Shown in pieces: positions 43,156-47,710 of a DNA stretch of 47,710 bases. The translations under genes and the position numbers were made by a program. Below the pieces are notes generated by a model that ran no database searches, was not told where the DNA came from, and saw only the letters and a program-made list of their open reading frames with translations. The stretch covers positions 1-47,710 of the forward strand of contig NZ_LAHA01000062.1 of the NCBI RefSeq assembly GCF_002608075.1, in the 5' to 3' direction. Origin of the DNA: Nostoc linckia z4 (GTDB lineage: Bacteria > Cyanobacteriota > Cyanobacteriia > Cyanobacteriales > Nostocaceae). Numbering within the stretch: position 1 is the first letter of the stretch; each line of letters opens with the position of its first letter.

Positions 43156-43450
43156 TTTGTAACCACCTCCCCGTTAGGATAAATTTCTATCTCTATTGTC
43201 TCTTTGACTCAATACGGTTCAGTTAAGGCTAAAACTCTTTGTAAAGATTAATTTTTTTAACGAACCGCAGAGGCGCAGAGAACGCAGAGAGAAAGAGAAA
43301 ATGCTTAACTGAACTGTATTGCTTTTTGACTAACGTTACTATGCGTTTTGTCCTTTCGTCCATTCGCACTAGATTTATTGGTCGCAGCAGATTGCTCATT
43401 CTCACCGACATACGGTAGAAGGATTTCAACTGCTCTGGCGTTGGCTCCAT
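43152..43450 (-). pseudogene. First gene of the pair (DUF6888-like), disrupted by a MITE
   Basis: The gene starts MEPTPEQLKSFYRMSVRMSN with AGGAGG four bases before the ATG and is intact to about residue 42 (DERTKRIVTLVK). There the 112-bp element at 43210-43321 interrupts it, and the current frame ends inside the element at 43229 after an unrelated tail. Removing the element and one 10-bp duplicate restores a 58-residue protein ending VKETIEIEIYPNGEVVTK, whose TGA overlaps the next ATG. The restored C-terminus (IEIxIxPNGE) matches what I recall of the DUF6888 family. Whether the truncated 73-residue product has activity is unknown. Confidence 0.8.
43210..43321. mobile_element. MITE, copy 2, with 10-bp target duplication
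   Basis: Terminal inverted repeats CAATACGGTTCAGTTAAG (43210-43227) and CTTAACTGAACTGTATTG (43304-43321) match at 17 of 18 positions. Flanks CTCTTTGACT (43200-43209) and CTTTTTGACT (43322-43331) match at 9 of 10. The inside holds a CGCAGAGGCGCAGAGAACGC stretch and no gene. Same end sequences as the element at 4226-4351. Confidence 0.85.
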
Positions 43451-43592
43451 CTCACCTCCTTTATTATTCAGAATTTTTTCAAATCTCTTACCCTAAGCCT
43501 TCTGGGGTTTTGTATTTTGCCATAACTTAATTAGGATTGCTATATAATCATTATTTTGATTACAAAATTTCTTGGTAACACGTCCTCAAAGC

Positions 43593-44555
43593 ATGTCTTC
43601 CAAAAGTGACGGCAATTACAACCAAATGGCCTTTGCTCTGGAAATATTGAAACTTCTAGCCCAAAAACCGCGATCGCGTGAAGAATTAACAGAATTACTC
43701 TCAATATTTCTGGAAGAACACGGGAAATCTCCTGATAATGGTGATGTGAAGCAAAAAATCACCCGCACAATTCGCAAACTCAGAGACTGCGGTATTGAAA
43801 TTGCCAGTGGAACTCACAGCCCCTACAAACTACTTGATTCCAATTTCCCTGTTCTTCTCTCAACCCAACAGCGAGAAGCCCTGGCAACAGCCGCATATTT
43901 CCTTGCTGGCATGGGCTTTTCGGCGCAAGCAAGCCAAATTCAACGTATTGGTAACTTAACAGAATCCGATATTCCAGCGTTTATTAAAGTTGATTTTAGT
44001 CCGCCAGTTGATTATAGCGAGAAGAAATTAGATATCATTGTTCGCCAACTCCAAGAACGCTTTCAACAACAATGTCGCTATACTATTCGCTATCAAAGTA
44101 AACCAGGAACAGAAGGACGAATTTGGGATATTGACCGTTCAGAATTGCGATTACATGACGGTCTTTTTTATCTATTTGCATTTATCCCCGACTGGCGTTC
44201 TTGGCGATTTGACTATTGGCACAACATCGACCAAAATCATATTTTTCGCTTAGATAAAATCGCCAGTGTTGGCGCTGCATCCAATACTCATTGGGTATCC
44301 TGTGATTTTCCCACACTAAAAATTCGCTATCGCACCAGTGGACAATTATCTAATTATCAACCCCGTCGCAAAGATGAAGTGATTATTTATAGCGACCCAG
44401 AAGGAAAATTCTGCGACATCGAAGCAACAGTAGATTATTGGTTTTGGTTTCGCCAGCGCATCTTAAAATATGGCGCTAACGCTCAAATTTTAAGTCCCCA
44501 ACAGTTAGCTGATGAAATCAAAAAAGAATATGAGAAAGTATCGGAAAAGTTTTGA
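43593..44555 (+). CDS. WYL-domain transcriptional regulator, possible CRISPR regulator
   Basis: WYL proteins are ligand-responsive regulators, several tied to phage defence. In Synechocystis a WYL protein (Sll7009) is reported to repress the I-D CRISPR system; this rests on recall. The 320-residue product has an N-terminal helical DNA-binding domain (MAFALEILKLLAQKPRSREE, then ITRTIRKLRDCGIEI) and a central WYL-type domain (CRYTIRYQSKPGTEGRIWDI, LFYLFAFIPDWRSWRFDYW), ending in a WCX-like part. I start at the ATG at 43593; a TTG at 43572 is possible. It reads away from array 2, with only the small gene pair between. A role in controlling cas or array transcription is inferred. Confidence 0.8.
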   Translation: MSSKSDGNYNQMAFALEILKLLAQKPRSREELTELLSIFLEEHGKSPDNGDVKQKITRTIRKLRDCGIEIASGTHSPYKLLDSNFPVLLSTQQREALATAAYFLAGMGFSAQASQIQRIGNLTESDIPAFIKVDFSPPVDYSEKKLDIIVRQLQERFQQQCRYTIRYQSKPGTEGRIWDIDRSELRLHDGLFYLFAFIPDWRSWRFDYWHNIDQNHIFRLDKIASVGAASNTHWVSCDFPTLKIRYRTSGQLSNYQPRRKDEVIIYSDPEGKFCDIEATVDYWFWFRQRILKYGANAQILSPQQLADEIKKEYEKVSEKF

Positions 44556-44666
44556 AAAAGGGAGTAGGGCATGGCGCATGGCGTATGGGGAGATGAGGGA
44601 GATAAAACTCCAAACTCCAAACTCCTAACTCCTAACTCCTAACTCCTAACTCCCCATCCCCAATTG
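44556..44666. repeat. CTAACTC heptamer repeat
   Basis: A tract of CTAACTC and CCAAACT heptamers (44605-44655) separates two convergent genes. Confidence 0.6.
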
Positions 44667-45257
44667 CTAATTTACTACTTGGCTGCCATGACTGCGGGGG
44701 TCATCTTGACTTGGCGTTGGTGCTACTGGGGCTGAGAATTTAGAAACTTGTCCGCTAGATTGACCGTAGGGAAGAGATGAACCAGTAACTAAAGCCTCTA
44801 AGTTGCTAGCCATAATTGTCCGGGGTTGATCGCCGATCGCCTGAGCAATAGTTTCACCACCAGGCTTCAAAAAGATAAAATGCGGAATCCCATCCACGCG
44901 ATATTTCAACATTTCTGGCAACCATTTGGTATTATCCACATTCAACATCACAAAATTTAGCTTGTCAGCATATTGTGTTTCTAGTTGAGCAATATCCGGT
45001 GCCATTTTTTGGCAAACTGTACACCAATCAGCATAAAACTCCACTAGAGATGGTTTACCGTTGGTCATTGCTACTTCTAGCGGTGTGGAGGCTTCGCTTA
45101 ATTTCGCTAGGGAAGCTGACGTTGTTTCAGTTCGCAATCCCAAGAAAAACGCAACACTCAAGGCGATGGCGACGATGGCAACTAAGAAGTTCCTCAAACG
45201 TTTCCCAAAGGTGGATTCAGACTTTTCAGGGGAATTCGTTGGTAAACCAGTACTCAT
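44667..45257 (-). CDS. txlA: TxlA/HCF164-like membrane-anchored thioredoxin
   Basis: HCF164 in chloroplasts and TxlA in cyanobacteria are thioredoxin-like proteins anchored in the thylakoid or plasma membrane with a lumenal redox domain, needed for assembly of cytochrome b6f or other photosynthetic complexes. The 196-residue product has one N-terminal membrane helix (FLVAIVAIALSVAFFLGL, 24-41), the active site WCTVC (Cys79, Cys82) in EFYADWCTVCQKMAPDIAQL, and the stretch NFVMLNVDNTKW, then VDGIPHFIFL with the cis-proline loop, typical of HCF164. The C-terminal tail is Pro/Ser-rich. It stands alone. Confidence is high for family. Confidence 0.9.
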   Translation of the reverse strand: MSTGLPTNSPEKSESTFGKRLRNFLVAIVAIALSVAFFLGLRTETTSASLAKLSEASTPLEVAMTNGKPSLVEFYADWCTVCQKMAPDIAQLETQYADKLNFVMLNVDNTKWLPEMLKYRVDGIPHFIFLKPGGETIAQAIGDQPRTIMASNLEALVTGSSLPYGQSSGQVSKFSAPVAPTPSQDDPRSHGSQVVN

Positions 45258-45490
45258 AACAGAATTATTAAAACTTATTAAGTAGTCTCTTTAACTCTAG
45301 CAATTTGTGGGGAATTATCAAAAATCTCTTGTTTAGCTGACTCGAAGGGCTTCCCAAAAATATGGCAAGTGGTTACAGATGCTATTAATCGCGTCTGTAC
45401 GTGAGTAAAATTTTGATGATATCAAAGATAGTTAAAATAGTTAAAAGTAGCAACCCTATTTTAATCATAAATCTAGAAGGGCAAATCTCT
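45258..45490. other. A/T-rich spacer
   Basis: About 230 bases upstream of two divergent units; it contains AGTTAAAATAGTTAAAAGTAG short repeats near 45430 and nothing coding that I can support. Confidence 0.35.
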
Positions 45491-45691
45491 ATGGTCTCAG
45501 CCACTAGTAATATAGGTAGCCTGAGCTTTGATACGTTTGTTGCAGATTATCTGGATGATGTACGCTACGAATTAATTGATGGAATTTACCAAGGAAAGCA
45601 GTTTGGGAGAACAGAACGCCCGATCTCCCAAACATTTCCTGACTTGAATTTGACAGCAGAACAAATATTTGCCGCAGGTCGTTCAAGTTAG
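45491..45691 (+). pseudogene. Internally deleted Uma2-family (DUF820) relic
   Basis: The frame gives 66 residues: MVSATSNIGSLSFDTFVADY, then LDDVRYELIDGIYQ, which is the start of Uma2 proteins, joined directly to RPISQTFPDLNLTAEQIFAAG, which resembles their C-terminal end. The roughly 100-residue catalytic middle is absent. Uma2 proteins have a PD-(D/E)XK nuclease-like fold and are abundant in cyanobacteria. The deletion is in frame, so a short product could still be made. Confidence 0.7.
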
Positions 45692-45714
45692 GTACTGGGC
45701 AAAACTTTTGTAAC

Positions 45715-47550
45715 TCACAAAATTGCTCCAGTTTCTTTTAAATAAACCCGTGTAAATGGTTCATCTTCACCCAAAGTGTAATCTTCAATTAATCCTTTGC
45801 GGCGAATAGAAATATCGTTGCCTTTTCTAATCACCACAGTAGAACTATCAAAAACATCCCGCGCTAACATCATCTCAGTTTCGGTGGGATTTTCCAAAAC
45901 TACGATGTTACTACGTTGGTAAAACATACCTTCTTGCTCTAATATGTCTTCCGGATATTCCGCAATCAACAAATCTAGTTTGGGATGACGCAATAAAGTT
46001 TGAACGTTGCTGTTGTAATTTTTGCTTAATACTTTTTTAGAGCGATTCACAAAAACTGCATCACGACAAACAGCGCCGATTGTCCAATCGGAATGTTGTG
46101 AAAGAATATGGTCAATTGTTGTTTGCAGGTCTTCAACGGAGATTTGATTAAAGGTAATAATCGGTATCCTCGCATCTGTGCCAGACTCAAAAAACGTTTC
46201 TAAAATATGAGAAGGCACATCAACGCTTTCACCTTCAGAAGGTTTCAAATGCATCAAAATTCCTGGTGCAGCGTTAATTTCCAAGATTGCGAAGTTACTT
46301 GATTTCCAAGAATCTGAGAGATTTTTGGCAATCACATCAATACCCAAACATGTCAGCTGAAAGTGTTGGGCAATATCTTGGGCGAGGATAATATTATCAT
46401 CATGAATGGTATTGGTTGCATTGATGCTCATACCCCCGGCGGAAAGATTGGCGACTTTACGTAAGTAGACGGTGCGTCCTTTCTCAATCACACTATTTAA
46501 TGACAAACGCTGTTCGTCTAGATAAAGTTCCATCGCATCGTCCACCAGAATTTTACTCATGGGGGAAGTGGGTGAATCTAAACGTGCAGGTTTGCGGTTT
46601 TCTTGACGAATTAATTCCGCGATGGTTAGGTAGCCATCACCAACAACTGATGCGGGACGCCTTTCTGTGGCAGCAACGAATTTACCATTGACGCACAATA
46701 AGCGAAAATCCGAACCAGAGATGCTTTGCTCTACTATGATTCGCGTCACCTGGTCTTCGGGAATCGCTGCAAGTGCCCTTTTGTAAGCAGATTCTAGTTC
46801 TTTTGAGTCTTGCACGTCAGCCGTGACGCCAATTCCTTTGTGGCCTACCACTGGTTTGACTGCCACTGGGTAGCCAATTTCTCTGGCTGCTGCTAATGCT
46901 TCCTTTTCAGTAAAGACAATATCGCCTTCAGGTATTGGAAAACCCAAAGTTTTCAAAAATGCTTTACAGTCGTCTTTGCGGGTAGTAAATTCCGAATCTA
47001 GGTGGCTATCACGGTTAAATGTTGTTGCTACCCCCCGGACATGTTTTTTCCCAAAACCGTATTGCATCAATCCTTCTTCCCAGAGATAAAATGCGGGAAT
47101 ACCTTTTTCCTGGGCTGTTCGCAATAGGGCGTAGACTGTGGGGCCGCCATAAACAGAGGCACGGAATCTCATTTGCAGCTTGATTAGCCGATCTTCAAAG
47201 TTGAAGTCTTCGTCTTGGGTAATGGCTTCAAACCAATCCCAAACAAAATAAACTACTTCTCTGGTTGTGCGTTCGTGTAGAGATTCGATACTAATTCGCG
47301 TGCATTTTTCGTATGGCTTAACACTCCAGTGGTTGAGGTGCAACTCCATATCCAACTTGCTGACTTGTGATGCCACTTGAGCGAATAGATGGGCATAGGA
47401 TTCGTAGTTTTGGTGGCGATTAGCGCCGCCGCTAAAATGTTTGGCAGAATTACCAAAATCTTTGTAATTAAAGCTTGTACTGGTTGTAAGGCTTCCCGAA
47501 GTCCGAGAGTATCCAGAATCGGAACGAGAAACAGTAAAAATATAAACCAA
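45715..47550 (-). CDS. cphA2: CphA2-like cyanophycin synthetase
   Basis: CphA2 proteins join beta-Asp-Arg dipeptides into cyanophycin, recycling the nitrogen store. The 611-residue product resembles CphA1 N-terminal and ATP-grasp domains: VYGGPTVYALLRTAQEKGIP, YGFGKKHVRGVATTFNRDSH, YPVAVKPVVGHKGIGVTA, ILEINAAPGILMHLKPSEG. After GTDARIPI, where CphA1 has the Mur-ligase P-loop GTNGKT, this protein has ITFNQISVEDLQTT and ends about 140 residues later; a missing Mur-ligase ATP site is the CphA2 hallmark. The first 45 residues (MVYIFTVSRSDSGYSRTSGS onward) are read out of frame from a membrane-protein gene, so the natural 5' end may be lost and the true start is unclear. Confidence 0.75.
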   Translation of the reverse strand: MVYIFTVSRSDSGYSRTSGSLTTSTSFNYKDFGNSAKHFSGGANRHQNYESYAHLFAQVASQVSKLDMELHLNHWSVKPYEKCTRISIESLHERTTREVVYFVWDWFEAITQDEDFNFEDRLIKLQMRFRASVYGGPTVYALLRTAQEKGIPAFYLWEEGLMQYGFGKKHVRGVATTFNRDSHLDSEFTTRKDDCKAFLKTLGFPIPEGDIVFTEKEALAAAREIGYPVAVKPVVGHKGIGVTADVQDSKELESAYKRALAAIPEDQVTRIIVEQSISGSDFRLLCVNGKFVAATERRPASVVGDGYLTIAELIRQENRKPARLDSPTSPMSKILVDDAMELYLDEQRLSLNSVIEKGRTVYLRKVANLSAGGMSINATNTIHDDNIILAQDIAQHFQLTCLGIDVIAKNLSDSWKSSNFAILEINAAPGILMHLKPSEGESVDVPSHILETFFESGTDARIPIITFNQISVEDLQTTIDHILSQHSDWTIGAVCRDAVFVNRSKKVLSKNYNSNVQTLLRHPKLDLLIAEYPEDILEQEGMFYQRSNIVVLENPTETEMMLARDVFDSSTVVIRKGNDISIRRKGLIEDYTLGEDEPFTRVYLKETGAIL

Positions 47551-47710
47551 TACAAAGCATTAGCAATGGTTTCACTTAGAGACAACTGATTGAGGCTGGG
47601 CACGCTATCGGGAGGTTGTGGATTACCCTGGTTAGTGCTAGCATTTACATTTGAGAAAATATTGCCTTTTAAGTGAGAGTCATCAATAAGAAAGGCAGAA
47701 GTTAGAGGGC
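47410..47710 (-). pseudogene. Truncated membrane protein (mechanosensitive-channel-like conserved TM helix), 5' end outside window
   Basis: A frame open from the window edge runs PLTSAFLIDDSHLKGN, then a Pro/Ser linker, LSLSETIANALYWFIFLLFL and VQALITKILVILPNILAAAL. This is the conserved transmembrane-helix unit of MscS-related cyanobacterial proteins. After ILAAALIA the membrane character stops abruptly, and the frame continues to 47253 through DNA that encodes the cyanophycin synthetase in another frame. The gene is therefore cut at about 47415 and fused to the next gene out of frame. Confidence 0.65.

Overview
The window comes from a filamentous, probably heterocyst-forming cyanobacterium of the Nostoc/Anabaena type. 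It carries photosystem II genes (psbA, psbQ), many GCGATCGC (HIP1) octamers, heptanucleotide tandem repeats in most intergenic gaps, Ser/Thr kinases fused to formylglycine-enzyme-like domains, pentapeptide-repeat proteins and a CphA2-type cyanophycin synthetase. No tRNA, rRNA, complete insertion sequence or prophage was recognised.

Layout. 1-7.2 kb: 3' part of psbA (D1), psbQ, a glycine-oxidase-like FAD enzyme, an alpha/beta-hydrolase with an abnormal nucleophile elbow, hemJ, and two cell-wall-type proteins. 7.3-12.1 kb: a four-gene NAD operon read leftward (pncB, nadD, nrtR, nadE), with a perfect 10-bp inverted repeat upstream of pncB that is a good candidate NrtR operator. 12.7-17.8 kb: a 53-residue conserved-looking protein and two tandem kinase/FGE-like paralogues separated by an Uma2-family relic and a 20-bp tandem repeat. 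18.4-26.2 kb: PotC-type permease, GT4 glycosyltransferase, two related pentapeptide proteins and a large TPR protein.

26.4-42.9 kb: a complete type I-D CRISPR-Cas locus. The operon cas3-cas10d-csc2-csc1-cas6-cas4-cas1-cas2 runs on the minus strand between two arrays in opposite orientation. Array 1 (27 repeats plus one decayed repeat) is read leftward; array 2 (43 repeats) is read rightward. Both leader ends face the cas genes, the two leaders are near-identical inverted copies, and the two arrays use repeats differing at one fixed base. Inside cas10d an AAGGAG motif precedes an in-frame ATG that would yield a 141-residue Cas11d small subunit. The cas operon is interrupted by palindromic elements and a 21-bp tandem repeat.

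42.9-47.7 kb: a translationally coupled pair of small proteins whose first gene is broken by a 112-bp MITE with a 10-bp target duplication (removing it restores a 58-residue gene), a WYL-domain regulator that may control the CRISPR system, a TxlA/HCF164-like thioredoxin, an internally deleted Uma2 relic, and a CphA2-like cyanophycin synthetase whose 5' end collides out of frame with a truncated membrane-protein gene at the window edge.

All functions are assigned by reading motifs; no database search was run.
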